A stretch of 64,000 nt of DNA from Pseudobacteroides cellulosolvens ATCC 35603 = DSM 2933 (GCF_001262605.1 NZ_LGTC01000001.1:4474001-4538000); one strand, 5' to 3'. Counted from the first letter of the stretch, positions 43,954-52,421 are shown. Notes: generated by a model not told the origin, from the letters alone. Numbers and translations are program-made.

Positions 43954-44772
43954 ATGAAAAATGAAATATCCGTGCTAATAACAGACGACAATATCGAATT
44001 TGGTGATATACTTTATGACTATTTGAACCAGACCGAAGGAATCAAGGTTGTTGGAATAGCAAGAGACGGCCTGCAGGCACTTGAAAAAATCAAAGAATTA
44101 AAGCCCGAAGTTGTAATACTTGATGTAATTATGCCAAACCTTGATGGAATAGGTGTTCTTGAAAAGTTAGCTACAACACCTAATGTTAGAAAACCTATTT
44201 TTATCATGCTGTCAGCAATTGGTCAGGATATTTTTATTCAGCAGGCTATGTCCTTAGGAGCAGAATACTATATCGTTAAACCATTTAGCGTTGAGGTTCT
44301 CATTTCCAGGATAAAACAATTATATAGAGAAAATCGCGTATCATCCTTCCACGAGAGCAAGAACTATGTCCAAAAGGCTTCTTCATCCATTTTGAAGAAT
44401 TCTGAAAGTGCAAATGATATAGAAGTACAGGTTACATACATGATGCGTGATATTGGCATACCACCCCATATGGCAGGTTATCAATATATTAGAGAAGCTA
44501 TAGTGCAAACAGTTAATAACTCAAAGCTCTTTGGTTCAATTACAAAGGTTCTTTACCCATCTGTTGCACAGAAGTTCAATACAACTCCCCAAAAGGTGGA
44601 AAGAGCTATAAGAAATGCAATAGAAAGCACATGGGCAAGAGGTAATCCCGATAGCATCGATACTCTTTTTGGGTATACTATAAACTATAGCAAAGGCAAA
44701 CCAACCAATTCAGAATTTATAGCTATGTTAGCAGATAAAGTCAGGATTAATATGAATTATCAAAAGCAATGA
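43954..44772 (+). CDS. spo0A: Stage 0 sporulation master regulator Spo0A
   Basis: 272 residues. Receiver domain (about 5-122) with DD at 11-12, phospho-acceptor Asp57 in VILDVIMPNLDG, and VKPF (Lys about 109). A linker of about 30 residues leads to the Spo0A C-terminal DNA-binding domain (about 150-270). The nearly invariant FNTTPQKVERAIRNAIESTW stretch and GTI-like core (IGIPPHMAGYQYIREAI) are diagnostic. The usual neighbour spoIVB is not upstream; aroK is. The ribosome site is weak or distant (AGGGG 13 bp before ATG). A terminator follows. Confidence 0.97.
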   Translation: MKNEISVLITDDNIEFGDILYDYLNQTEGIKVVGIARDGLQALEKIKELKPEVVILDVIMPNLDGIGVLEKLATTPNVRKPIFIMLSAIGQDIFIQQAMSLGAEYYIVKPFSVEVLISRIKQLYRENRVSSFHESKNYVQKASSSILKNSESANDIEVQVTYMMRDIGIPPHMAGYQYIREAIVQTVNNSKLFGSITKVLYPSVAQKFNTTPQKVERAIRNAIESTWARGNPDSIDTLFGYTINYSKGKPTNSEFIAMLADKVRINMNYQKQ

Positions 44773-44810
44773 TATACTTAAACGCCCTGCAATGAAAAAA
44801 TATTAAAAAC

Positions 44811-44847
44811 AAAGAAAAACCCTTAATTTTACAAAGGGTTTTTCTTT
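44811..44847. terminator. Bidirectional terminator between spo0A and hup
   Basis: AAAGAAAAACCCTT and its complement form a perfect 14-bp stem with a 9-nt loop and T or A runs on both sides, between convergent gene ends. Confidence 0.88.
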
Positions 44848-44870
44848 TGCCAAAATAATATAATATTTTA

Positions 44871-45143
44871 TTAGTTTACGATATCCTTTAAACCTTTGCC
44901 AGCTTTGAATACAGGTGCTTTTGAAGCTGGTATAGTAATTTCTTCCTTAGTCTGAGGATTTCTCCCCTTCCTTGCAGCTCTTTCTCTTACTTCAAAAGTG
45001 CCAAAACCTACAAGAACAACTTTATCACCTTTTTTAAGGGTTTCTTGCACTGTACTGATAAGAGCATTTAAAGCAGCTTCGCTATTCTTCTTGTTTAAAC
45101 CTGACTTTGAAGAAATCGCATTAACTAAATCTGTTTTATTCAT
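44871..45143 (-). CDS. hup: HU family DNA-binding protein
   Basis: 90 residues, the usual HU length. MNKTDLVNAISSKSGLNKK, then VVLVGFGTFEVRERAARKGRNPQT with the beta-arm proline (about 63), IPASKAPVFKAGKGLKD at the end. It is a histone-like dimer that bends and compacts DNA. RBS AGGAGG. A strong promoter with a Spo0A-box-like sequence lies just upstream. Convergent with spo0A. Confidence 0.95.
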   Translation of the reverse strand: MNKTDLVNAISSKSGLNKKNSEAALNALISTVQETLKKGDKVVLVGFGTFEVRERAARKGRNPQTKEEITIPASKAPVFKAGKGLKDIVN

Positions 45144-45167
45144 TTACACAACCTCCTGTATTTGGAA

Positions 45168-45205
45168 TTCGACAATATTTTATAATGAAAGTAGCATTAA
45201 GTCAA
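45168..45205 (-). promoter_or_regulatory. hup promoter with adjacent 0A-box-like site
   Basis: On the minus strand: TTGACT (45205-45200), 17-bp spacer, TAAAAT (45182-45177), then after 2 bp TGTCGAA (45174-45168), an exact match to the core Spo0A box. The box would cover the transcription start. Confidence 0.5.
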
Positions 45206-45277
45206 GCTTTTAGCAATAATTTAGTACTTTTTAACCATAAAAGTTAAATATTTGGCACATTCTTCCATTTTTTCGCA

Positions 45278-45661
45278 CTAAACAATACATATCTCAACAT
45301 TGCTAATATTATTTTCCAGCGTTTTAATAAAATTATTCTCCTTGTGCATTTCCTTTGATTTACCAACAACTACAAAATTAATATCATTCTCCTTTATATA
45401 ATCTAGTATTGTCTCGACAATATCATCAGATCTTAATACTGATAAATTGGCACCAACTGATTTTGATACTTTGAATAAATACTCCAATGCCTCACCCTCT
45501 TTTACATTGTCTAGAAATTTCCATTCATTTTTTGCCACATGAATTACATGAAGTTCACCTTCATAATCACTCTTAATATTTGCGGCTTCTCTTATCAATC
45601 TTTCACAGGTCTTTTGCTGAGTAATACATACAAGTATATTACGTTTTGAATTCAAATACAT
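45278..45661 (-). CDS. Universal stress protein-like (UspA/KdpD-type) protein
   Basis: 127 residues from ATG 45661, behind AAGGGG; another ATG at 45673 has no site. The fold is alpha/beta: RNILVCITQQKTCERLIREA at the N-terminus, LHVIHVAKN, and DINFVVVGKSKE. The opening resembles the Usp domain of KdpD more than typical UspA. The ATP-binding G-x2-G-x9-G-S motif is not present, so nucleotide binding is doubtful. Single gene; role not clear. Confidence 0.7.
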   Translation of the reverse strand: MYLNSKRNILVCITQQKTCERLIREAANIKSDYEGELHVIHVAKNEWKFLDNVKEGEALEYLFKVSKSVGANLSVLRSDDIVETILDYIKENDINFVVVGKSKEMHKENNFIKTLENNISNVEICIV

Positions 45662-45704
45662 GACCCCTTCCATTATGATAACTAAATTATACCATAAACT
45701 ATAT

Positions 45705-45772
45705 AAAAAATCACGAGGTGATTTTTGAACCTTGGTCGTTGTCGTGAAAAATTATCCAATGTTATTCTGCCT
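45705..45772 (+). repeat. Dispersed repeat family B, copy 5
   Basis: AAAAAATCACGAGGTGATTT then TTGAACCTTGGTCGTTGTCG and TGAAAAATTATCC. Hairpin 1 is AAATCAC-GAG-GTGATTT. Upstream of the stress-protein-like gene. Confidence 0.65.
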
Positions 45773-45842
45773 TTATATTGCCTTTTTTAGCATAGTATAT
45801 TAATATTATTATAGCTTACATATATCAATAAAAATCTTACAT

Positions 45843-45935
45843 AAGTAATGACTTAAATATTACTTATATTAAAAGTGTTAATAATCTACATTTGGCAGAG
45901 CAAATAACCAACGATTCTACGGGAATTACTTAAGA
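45843..45935 (+). repeat. Possible diverged copy of repeat family A
   Basis: AAGTAATGACTTAAATATTA resembles the left arm of family A, and TACGGGAATTACTTAAG resembles the right arm. The centre is not conserved. Weak call. Confidence 0.3.
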
Positions 45936-46000
45936 CAAATACAATAGATTATCACCTTTAATATATTTGATTTTTATATAATCATACAAAGGAGGATTGT

Positions 46001-46843
46001 ATGAAAACAATAACCACAGAGGAAATATCAGCAGCAGTCGAAAAGCTGTGTATCAATGCAAATTACTATCTGAATTACGATATAGCCAATAGTTTGGAAT
46101 CCGGTCTTGTCATTGAAGAATCAGATACTGGTAAAGAAGTCTTAAAGCAGTTGTTGGAAAATGCCATTATAGCAAAGGAAGAAAACATGGCAATTTGTCA
46201 GGATACCGGTATGGCTGTCATATTTATAGATATCGGTCAGGAAGTTTCTATAGTTAATGGTAATTTGACTGATGCAATAAATGAAGGTGTAAGGAACGGA
46301 TACCAAAAAGGATATCTAAGAAAATCTGTTGTATCTGATCCACTTATCAGGCAAAACACAGGAGATAATACCCCTGCTGTAATTCATTATAACATAACAG
46401 ATGGCGATAAATTAAAAATAATCGTAGCACCAAAAGGGTTCGGAAGTGAAAACATGAGTTCATTAAAGATGCTAAAGCCGTCTGATGGACTAGATGGTGT
46501 TAAAAAGTTTATACTTGATACAGTTAGTAATGCAGGTCCTAATCCTTGCCCCCCCATCGTAGTAGGTGTAGGTATTGGAGGCACCATGGAAAAAGCAGCT
46601 ATACTGGCTAAAAAGGCCTTATTACGGCCAATAAACGAGTTTAACCCGCTTCTTCACATAAAGGAACTTGAGGAAGAAATGCTCTCAAGTATAAATAAAC
46701 TTGGTATCGGTCCTGCTGGTCTTGGTGGAAAGGTTACTGCACTTGGTCTCAACATTGAAATTTTTCCCACTCACATTGCAGGTCTTCCTGTCGCGGTGAA
46801 TATAAACTGTCACGCAACAAGACATGCCGAGATAATTCTATAA
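46001..46843 (+). CDS. fumA: Class I fumarate hydratase, alpha (N-terminal) subunit
   Basis: 280 residues with AAGGAGG upstream. It has the three cysteines expected for the [4Fe-4S] cluster: ICQDTGM (about 65), GPNPCPP (about 184) and NINCHATRHAE (about 269). GVGIGGTMEKA and GPAGLGGKVTALG are also typical. The two-subunit form is related to TtdA/TtdB of tartrate dehydratase. The next gene encodes the partner 20 bp away. It interconverts fumarate and malate in the cytoplasm. Fumarase is more likely than tartrate dehydratase by context, but not proven. Confidence 0.9.
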   Translation: MKTITTEEISAAVEKLCINANYYLNYDIANSLESGLVIEESDTGKEVLKQLLENAIIAKEENMAICQDTGMAVIFIDIGQEVSIVNGNLTDAINEGVRNGYQKGYLRKSVVSDPLIRQNTGDNTPAVIHYNITDGDKLKIIVAPKGFGSENMSSLKMLKPSDGLDGVKKFILDTVSNAGPNPCPPIVVGVGIGGTMEKAAILAKKALLRPINEFNPLLHIKELEEEMLSSINKLGIGPAGLGGKVTALGLNIEIFPTHIAGLPVAVNINCHATRHAEIIL

Positions 46844-46863
46844 ATAAACCGGAGGCTTAAATT

Positions 46864-47409
46864 ATGTATCATGATATAAATACTCCATTAACAGATGATG
46901 TGGTAATAAATCTAAAAGCCGGTGATACAGTTTATATAACAGGTACAATATATACCGCAAGAGATGCCGCACACAAAAGAATATATAATTTGATAATTGA
47001 GGGCAAGGAGCTTCCATTTGACCTTAAAAACCAAACCATATATTATGTCGGCCCCTGCCCTGCCAAGCCAGGTCACGTAATTGGATCAGCCGGTCCCACA
47101 ACCAGCGGCCGCATGGATGCCTATGCACCCAAGCTTATTGAACTTGGGTTAAAAGGCATGATCGGTAAGGGTTTGCGATCTCCTGAAGTTATATCTGCCA
47201 TCAAAACCTACAAATCAGTCTATTTAGGTGCTACAGGAGGTGCCGGTGCCCTTCTTGCCAAGTCAATAGTGAAAGAAGAGGTTATTGCCTTCCCGGAGCT
47301 TGGTGCTGAAGCTGTAAGAAAGCTTGAAGTTATAAAGTTTCCTGCCATAGTAATTATAGATTGTTTTGGAAACAACCTTTATGAGACAGGACGACAATCA
47401 TTTTCATAA
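46864..47409 (+). CDS. fumB: Class I fumarate hydratase, beta (C-terminal) subunit
   Basis: 181 residues, 20 bp after the alpha subunit with CCGGAGG before the start. Motifs: AGDTVYITGTIYTARDAAHKR (about 20-40), YYVGPCPAKPGHVIGSAGPTTSGRMD (about 60-85), KGMIGKG and GGAGAL, and a final IDCFGNNLYE. This is the swivelling domain that completes the active site with the Fe-S subunit. Confidence 0.9.
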   Translation: MYHDINTPLTDDVVINLKAGDTVYITGTIYTARDAAHKRIYNLIIEGKELPFDLKNQTIYYVGPCPAKPGHVIGSAGPTTSGRMDAYAPKLIELGLKGMIGKGLRSPEVISAIKTYKSVYLGATGGAGALLAKSIVKEEVIAFPELGAEAVRKLEVIKFPAIVIIDCFGNNLYETGRQSFS

Positions 47410-47472
47410 TAAATAATAAATAATAAATAATTATGTCGTATTTAGTTTTACAGTTCTGTATCTATAAAGTAG
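47407..47472 (+). repeat. Microsatellite plus motif C after the fumarase operon
   Basis: About three and a half 7-bp units (AATAAAT) directly follow the stop codon. At 47448-47472 lies TTTACAGTTCTGTATCTATA then AAGTAG, nearly identical to 26641-26665. Confidence 0.5.
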
Positions 47473-47502
47473 TATATAAAAATATTAATTTAGTGTATAA
47501 TA

Positions 47503-47538
47503 ACTTATATTAAAAGTGGATGATCTTTTAATATAAGT
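47503..47538. repeat. 14-bp perfect inverted repeat, arm repeated before fumA
   Basis: ACTTATATTAAAAG and CTTTTAATATAAGT with an 8-nt loop. ACTTATATTAAAAGTG also occurs at 45862-45877, on the other side of the fumarase operon. It may serve as a weak terminator. Confidence 0.5.
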
Positions 47539-47669
47539 ATTAAAAAATAATTAATTGGTCGATTGGGCATTTTAAAAAGCTAAATTAAATTAGTAATATC
47601 AAGCATAAAATATTTTATAATGCATTTTTTGAAATGACCTAATTCAATTTTTAAGGAGGAAATACAAAA

Positions 47670-47876
47670 ATGGCAAAAGTAACATCCGAAATGATAATAG
47701 CTGATGTATTGAAAATTGATAGAGGAACAATTGCAATATTTATGAATAACGGTATGCATTGTATTGGGTGTCCCTCATCTTCCGGTGAAAGCATCGCAGA
47801 TGCTTGCAGTATTCACGGAATAGATCCTGAAAAATTGGTAAGAGAGCTGAACGAATACCTTGCTACCAAAGAATAG
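47670..47876 (+). CDS. DUF1858 domain protein
   Basis: 68 residues, RBS AAGGAGG. A DUF1858 helical domain: MIIADVLKIDRGTIAIFMNNGMHCIGCPSSSGESIADACSIHGID is cut here into its key parts, MIIADVL, FMNNGMHCIGCPSSS (C-x2-C) and IHGID. Such proteins are often linked to hybrid-cluster or redox enzymes. The CxxC may be redox-active or bind metal. It has its own terminator; no partner gene is adjacent. Confidence 0.85.
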   Translation: MAKVTSEMIIADVLKIDRGTIAIFMNNGMHCIGCPSSSGESIADACSIHGIDPEKLVRELNEYLATKE

Positions 47877-47937
47877 TGCTGGCTTAAATGGTCTAATTAT
47901 ATTGCACAAAGGGCTACATAAATAATTTCAACACATC

Positions 47938-47979
47938 AACCCGAACATTATTTATTGTTTGGTAAATAATATTCGGGTT
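47938..47979 (+). terminator. Terminator of the DUF1858 gene
   Basis: AACCCGAA and TTCGGGTT with AT-rich inner pairing (ATTATTTAT...AAATAAT), then TTTATG. Confidence 0.75.
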
Positions 47980-48072
47980 TTATGTTGTCTTTTTATACTT
48001 AATCTGATAATATATATTTGGAAAATTGTTAATTCAAAATAAAGTTTATTTATGATTAGGAGGCACAATTTA

Positions 48073-49344
48073 ATGTCTACAAAGATAGTAATCGGGACCC
48101 AATGGGGAGATGAAGGCAAGGGAAAATACATTGATATACTCGCTCAAGATTCCGATTTGGTAGTTCGGTTTTCAGGCGGTAACAATGCCGGACATACAAT
48201 AGTAGCCAACGGAAACAAATATGCACTTCATCTTGTGCCATCCGGGATTTTACATCCAGGTAAAACTTGTATAATAGGAAACGGTGTTGTTGTAGATCCC
48301 GCTGTACTTATAAGTGAGTTAAGGTCCTTAAATGAAAAGGGTGTTAATACAGACAATCTGCTTATTAGTGATAGATCACATGTTATTATGCCATATCATA
48401 AGGTTCTTGATGAGCTTCAGGAGAAAAGCCGCGGTAATAACAGTCTTGGCACAACTAAACGAGGAATCGGTCCGGCCTATGCCGATAAGACCGAAAGATG
48501 CGGTATCAGGATGTGTGATTTAATAGACGAAAAGATATTTAGGGAAAAAGTTAAATCAAACCTTGATATAAAAAACCTGATAATTGAAAAAGTGTACGGC
48601 GGCGAAAAACTTGATGCAGACAAGATAACCGAAGAATACTTGGAATACGCCAATATACTGAGAAAACAAATTACCGATACCAACGCTTTTCTTTTCGATG
48701 CAATCAAGTCAGGAAAAAATATACTTTTTGAAGGCGCTCAAGCAACTTTCCTCGATTTAGATTTTGGTACTTATCCGTATGTTACATCTTCCAATCCTGT
48801 TGCCGGTGGTGTTTGCGTCGGTGCTGGTATTGGTCCGACATATATTAATGACGTCTATGGTGTATTAAAAGCATATACATCAAGGGTTGGTGCAGGTCCC
48901 TTCCCTACAGAGCAGGACAATGAAATCGGAGACACCATCAGAGAACTTGGCTTCGAGTATGGAACAACCACTGGAAGACCAAGAAGATGCGGTTGGCTTG
49001 ACTTAGTCATGATCAGGTATGCAGCTAGAGTTAATGGACTTACTGCTTTGGCAATTAACCACGTTGATACAATAGGAAAGCTAGAAAAGATCAAGTTATG
49101 CACAAGCTATAAAAAGGATGGCGTCATTACCAACCACTTCCCTGCCTCTCTAGAAGAGCTATCTAAGTGCGAACCTGTGTATGAAGAGTTTGATGGCTGG
49201 AATGAGGATATCTCTGATATTAGGGATTTTAACAGCCTTCCTGCTAATGCTAAGAAGTATTTGTCCAGAATTGAAGAACTGGTTGAAGTTAAAGTAAAAC
49301 TAATTGGTGTTGGAAATAAAAGAACCAATACAATCGTTGTATAA
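48073..49344 (+). CDS. purA: Adenylosuccinate synthetase
   Basis: 423 residues from ATG 48073, directly after TAGGAGGC; an in-frame ATG at 48052 precedes that site. Motifs: GTQWGDEGKGKYIDIL (GTP P-loop, about 8-23), GGNNAGHTIV (about 36-45), QEKSRGNNSLGTTKRGIGPAYADK (about 116-139), GAQATFLDLDFGTYPYVTSSN (about 223-243) and TTTGRPRRCGWLD (about 297-309). It joins IMP and aspartate using GTP in AMP synthesis. Confidence 0.97.
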   Translation: MSTKIVIGTQWGDEGKGKYIDILAQDSDLVVRFSGGNNAGHTIVANGNKYALHLVPSGILHPGKTCIIGNGVVVDPAVLISELRSLNEKGVNTDNLLISDRSHVIMPYHKVLDELQEKSRGNNSLGTTKRGIGPAYADKTERCGIRMCDLIDEKIFREKVKSNLDIKNLIIEKVYGGEKLDADKITEEYLEYANILRKQITDTNAFLFDAIKSGKNILFEGAQATFLDLDFGTYPYVTSSNPVAGGVCVGAGIGPTYINDVYGVLKAYTSRVGAGPFPTEQDNEIGDTIRELGFEYGTTTGRPRRCGWLDLVMIRYAARVNGLTALAINHVDTIGKLEKIKLCTSYKKDGVITNHFPASLEELSKCEPVYEEFDGWNEDISDIRDFNSLPANAKKYLSRIEELVEVKVKLIGVGNKRTNTIVV

Positions 49345-49370
49345 TTTTAAAATAAATTTTAAAAAAGTTG

Positions 49371-49400
49371 TTGACAAACATATGGATTATACTGTATCAT
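49371..49400 (+). promoter_or_regulatory. Candidate promoter of tRNA-Lys
   Basis: Perfect TTGACA, 18-bp spacer, TATCAT, 45 bp before the tRNA 5' end. Confidence 0.6.
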
Positions 49401-49444
49401 ATGTACTTGTGTGGCTGAGGTAACAATACTGAAGCCACATGTAC

Positions 49445-49517
49445 GGGCCATTAGCTCAGTTGGCAGAGCACATGACTTTTAATCATGGTGTCCCGCGTTC
49501 GAATCGCGGATGGCTCA
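49445..49517 (+). tRNA. tRNA-Lys (TTT)
   Basis: 73 nt. Acceptor GGGCCAT pairs with ATGGCTC, with discriminator A. The D arm GCTC-AGTTGGCA-GAGC, anticodon stem CATGA/TCATG with loop CTTTTAA, and T arm GCGGG-type stem around TTCGAAT are all seen. CCA is not encoded. Confidence 0.96.
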
Positions 49518-49523
49518 TTAAAT

Positions 49524-49562
49524 AAAACCGTGTATTTCAAAATTGTTGAGATACACGGTTTT
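49524..49562. terminator. Terminator between tRNA-Lys and the next gene
   Basis: AAAACCGTGTAT pairs with ATACACGGTTTT around a 15-nt loop, then GTTTTGG. It serves the tRNA and possibly the opposing gene. Confidence 0.85.
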
Positions 49563-49584
49563 TGTTTTGGAACTAGCTTTATAA

Positions 49585-50631
49585 TCAGTTGTTCATTATG
49601 GTAATTTCTCCTTTCATATCTGCAGGAGATTTTGTATCATATGCGTAAATACTTTTGCCATCTGTACAAAGTTTCCATACCCGTCCAAACCCATCAGCAA
49701 GTATGGTGGTATCATGTGTTTGCAAGTTGACACTTATAATGTGATTGTTATCATTGTAATATGCTGCAATATATAAGTAGTTTCCGAAACCTGTAATACG
49801 GTCTACAAAAAAGTTAGTTTTATTCATCCCAGGAATCGGAATTTTCTCCTGCTTGCCTGTATTCAAATTTACACCCCATAACCCTTTATCCTCCTGAGAT
49901 GTATAGTAGTATTTTCCGTTAAGGAAGCATCCTTCATGTACTCGCAGATTTGACAGCTTTCTTCTTGTTCCTGTAGCAATGTCAATAAAGAAAAGTCCTG
50001 AATCATTTTTCATGCTAGCATCAGCTATAACTATATTTTTATCTACCGTAAGGATATGCCACCACATATCCTCACAACCATTAAAAAGCACAATGTCTTT
50101 ACCTGTTGATAAATCGTATATATGAATTTCATATTCATTAAACCCTCCTTTTTTGGAATCCTCAAATGCAATATAGTAAAAAAGCTTGCCATTGTTAACT
50201 GTATTCAACCAAATGTTTTTACCTGTTAAAAGCTGTTTTGATATGTTATCTTTTAAACTTCTTTCAAATATGCCTTTACCATTACTATAATAAATATAAC
50301 CCTTTTCTTCAAAAAATGAAGAACCAGGGGTAATCTCAATATTCGCAACAAATTTTCCGGCATTCGATAATTTATCAAAGTAAAAAAGCTTATCTCCATG
50401 ATTTGTATAAAACAATGTGCTGCCGGATAAATGCATATCATTTACTTTGCCCGCAATTCCACCTGATCTAATAATGCCATTGCCATTTTCGCTCCCAACG
50501 CTTCTATCAGCCCCATTTTCCTGCTTAAACCCGTATATGACAAATATGCCTAAGCTAACAATTAGAATGGCTAATGAGCCTCCCAATAAGATCAGACGCC
50601 TATTATTTTTTGTTGGAACATATTTATTCAC
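49585..50631 (-). CDS. Membrane-anchored protein with DUF5050-like beta-propeller repeats
   Basis: 348 residues. One N-terminal membrane helix (about 12-34) is followed by an outer region built of repeated short beta units of the type L-F-Y-x-N, I-Y-Y-S-N-G, G-K-L-F-Y-Y, G-K-Y-Y-Y-T and G-N-Y-L-Y-I-A. These resemble the DUF5050/propeller domains common in clostridial surface proteins. Several repeats follow a pattern with G-x-x-x-I/L-Y/F-Y. No enzyme motif is seen. The family assignment is by repeat pattern only. Convergent with tRNA-Lys. Confidence 0.65.
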   Translation of the reverse strand: MNKYVPTKNNRRLILLGGSLAILIVSLGIFVIYGFKQENGADRSVGSENGNGIIRSGGIAGKVNDMHLSGSTLFYTNHGDKLFYFDKLSNAGKFVANIEITPGSSFFEEKGYIYYSNGKGIFERSLKDNISKQLLTGKNIWLNTVNNGKLFYYIAFEDSKKGGFNEYEIHIYDLSTGKDIVLFNGCEDMWWHILTVDKNIVIADASMKNDSGLFFIDIATGTRRKLSNLRVHEGCFLNGKYYYTSQEDKGLWGVNLNTGKQEKIPIPGMNKTNFFVDRITGFGNYLYIAAYYNDNNHIISVNLQTHDTTILADGFGRVWKLCTDGKSIYAYDTKSPADMKGEITIMNN

Positions 50632-50844
50632 AATGGAAACCCTCCCTTAACATCTTTTGCTCGGTCTTAGCATTAACATGGATATAATTTTCCACCCTAT
50701 AAATTATAATATCATATTTCAGGCAAATGTTTTAACTATGTGCCATAATATTACTCCCATGTATACATAATCAGCTGTATTTAACACTTTTTATCCATAA
50801 CCATAACTTTCCCGACAAAAAAATAATTTTTTTTAAAAATATGC

Positions 50845-50873
50845 TTGACTTTTTTCTCTATCCCGGTTAAAAT
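50845..50873 (+). promoter_or_regulatory. Promoter of the tRNA-Glu-Asp-Thr-Tyr operon
   Basis: TTGACT, 17-bp spacer, TAAAAT, 37 bp before tRNA-Glu. Confidence 0.7.
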
Positions 50874-50910
50874 ATTTTTTGTCGGCTGAAAACAACGGCG
50901 ACGAAAATAA

Positions 50911-50985
50911 GGCCCATTGGTCAAGTGGTTAAGACACCGCCCTTTCACGGCGATAACAGGGGTTCGAGTCCCCTATGGGTCACCA
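50911..50985 (+). tRNA. tRNA-Glu (TTC)
   Basis: 75 nt with encoded CCA. Acceptor GGCCCAT/ATGGGTC; anticodon stem CCGCC/GGCGA region with loop CTTTCAC. Confidence 0.95.
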
Positions 50986-51021
50986 AAAAAGAAACTGGTT
51001 TAATACATCAGTTTCAAATAT

Positions 51022-51098
51022 GGCCCGGTAGTTCAGTTGGTTAGAATGCCAGCCTGTCACGCTGGAGGTCGAGGGTTCGAGCCCCTTCCGGGTCGCCA
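51022..51098 (+). tRNA. tRNA-Asp (GTC)
   Basis: 77 nt with encoded CCA. Acceptor GGCCCGG/CCGGGTC; anticodon loop CTGTCAC between CCAGC and GCTGG. Confidence 0.96.
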
Positions 51099-51112
51099 TT
51101 AAAACTTAATAT

Positions 51113-51188
51113 GCTGGTGTAGCTCAGCAGGTAGAGCAGCTGACTTGTAATCAGCAGGTCGGGGGTTCGATTCCGTCCACCAGCTCCA
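51113..51188 (+). tRNA. tRNA-Thr (TGT)
   Basis: 76 nt with encoded CCA. Acceptor GCTGGTG/CACCAGC; anticodon loop CTTGTAA between GCTGA and TCAGC. Confidence 0.96.
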
Positions 51189-51191
51189 TAT

Positions 51192-51276
51192 GGAGGGGTT
51201 CCCGAGTGGCCAAAGGGGGCAGACTGTAAATCTGTTGTCGCTGACTTCGATGGTTCGAATCCATCTCCCTCCACCA
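51192..51276 (+). tRNA. tRNA-Tyr (GTA)
   Basis: 85 nt with encoded CCA and a long variable arm. Acceptor GGAGGGG pairs with TCCCTCC; anticodon loop CTGTAAA between GCAGA and TCTGT. Confidence 0.95.
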
Positions 51277-51304
51277 AAAGCTTCCTAATCAATAGGAAGC
51301 TTTT
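51277..51304 (+). terminator. Terminator of the tRNA operon
   Basis: AAAGCTTCCT pairs with AGGAAGCTTT around a 7-nt loop, with a run of six T. Confidence 0.9.
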
Positions 51305-51455
51305 TTGATCTTCAATTTTTTGTCGGGAGTAAAATACCATACCCTACCACATTCATGATAATTTAATATTGAATTGAAATGAAAAACGAAAAAGAAGAAT
51401 AGGTTTTAATCATCAAAGATACTGCATTTTTCCCGCAAATAAAAAAGGATGGTAT

Positions 51456-52421
51456 TTACCATCCCCTGAGTCCTTTTTTGTCTTTTTCGATATTTTTTGT
51501 CTGTCTGATAATATACAAGGGTCTTCCTTTAGCTTCATCATAAATTCTTCCGATATACTCACCAATTATTCCAAGTATCATAAGTACAATTCCGTTGAAG
51601 ACAATTGTTATTGCCATCAGTGAAGGCCAACCTTGCTGAGTATTCTTTATAAACAAGGCCTGGAATATAATTACCAACAAATATACAAACCCTATAAAAG
51701 ATATTATAGTTCCGGCATATGTGGCTATTTTAAGAGGCTTATAGGAGAATGATGTTATAGCATCGAAAGCAAACTTTATCATCTTTTTAAGAGGGTATTT
51801 TGTTTCACCCGCAAAACGCTTGTCCCTGCTAAATTCAACGCCAATCTGCTTAAACCCTAACCAGCTTATTAATCCTCTAATATAACGGCTTCTTTCACCA
51901 ACATTTGATAGTGCTACGCAAACCTTTCTGTCAATCAACCTGAAATCCCCTGTATCAACTGGAATATCCACATCGGTCATTCTTCTAAGCAATCTGTAAA
52001 AGGCAGCTGCAGTAAATTTCTTAAAGAATGTATCTCCCTTTCTTTCTATTCTTTTTCCATAAACTACCTCATAGCCTTCCTTCCACTTTTCTATCATTTT
52101 GGGAATAACCTCAGGCGGGTCCTGCAGGTCAGCATCTATAACGATAATTGCTTCTCCTTCTGTATAATCCATACCTGCAGTTATTGCTATCTGGTGACCA
52201 AAATTCCTTGAGAAATCAAGGAATTTTATATTTTTATCCTTTTCGCATATTTCATTAACTATAAACGCGGTTTTATCCCTGCTTCCATCGTTAACAAATA
52301 TTATTTCATATGGCTCATTAACTGAATCCATAACCTTTTTTAATCTTTTATAGCTTTCAAGCACAACCTGTTCTTCATTATAAACAGGCACAACAACGGA
52401 ATATATCACAGAATCCGACAT
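51456..52421 (-). CDS. GT2 family glycosyltransferase, GtrB/DPM-like with two membrane helices
   Basis: 321 residues. GT-A domain about 1-225: VVVPVYNEEQVV (about 9-20), IIFVNDGSRDKT (about 40-51), the metal DxD region VIDADLQDPPEVIP (about 93-106), GDFRLIDRKV (about 157) and RYIRGLISWLG. Two C-terminal membrane helices at about 230-255 and 265-290. Such enzymes move a sugar from UDP- or GDP-sugar to polyprenyl phosphate at the inner face of the membrane. It is the last gene of the minus-strand cluster and faces the tRNA operon. Confidence 0.9.
   Translation of the reverse strand: MSDSVIYSVVVPVYNEEQVVLESYKRLKKVMDSVNEPYEIIFVNDGSRDKTAFIVNEICEKDKNIKFLDFSRNFGHQIAITAGMDYTEGEAIIVIDADLQDPPEVIPKMIEKWKEGYEVVYGKRIERKGDTFFKKFTAAAFYRLLRRMTDVDIPVDTGDFRLIDRKVCVALSNVGERSRYIRGLISWLGFKQIGVEFSRDKRFAGETKYPLKKMIKFAFDAITSFSYKPLKIATYAGTIISFIGFVYLLVIIFQALFIKNTQQGWPSLMAITIVFNGIVLMILGIIGEYIGRIYDEAKGRPLYIIRQTKNIEKDKKGLRGW

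Noticed and set aside
51041..51340. Minus-strand open frame of 99 codons across tRNA-Asp, tRNA-Thr and tRNA-Tyr
   Set aside because: It lies wholly over tRNA genes; its apparent protein is the complement of tRNA sequence.
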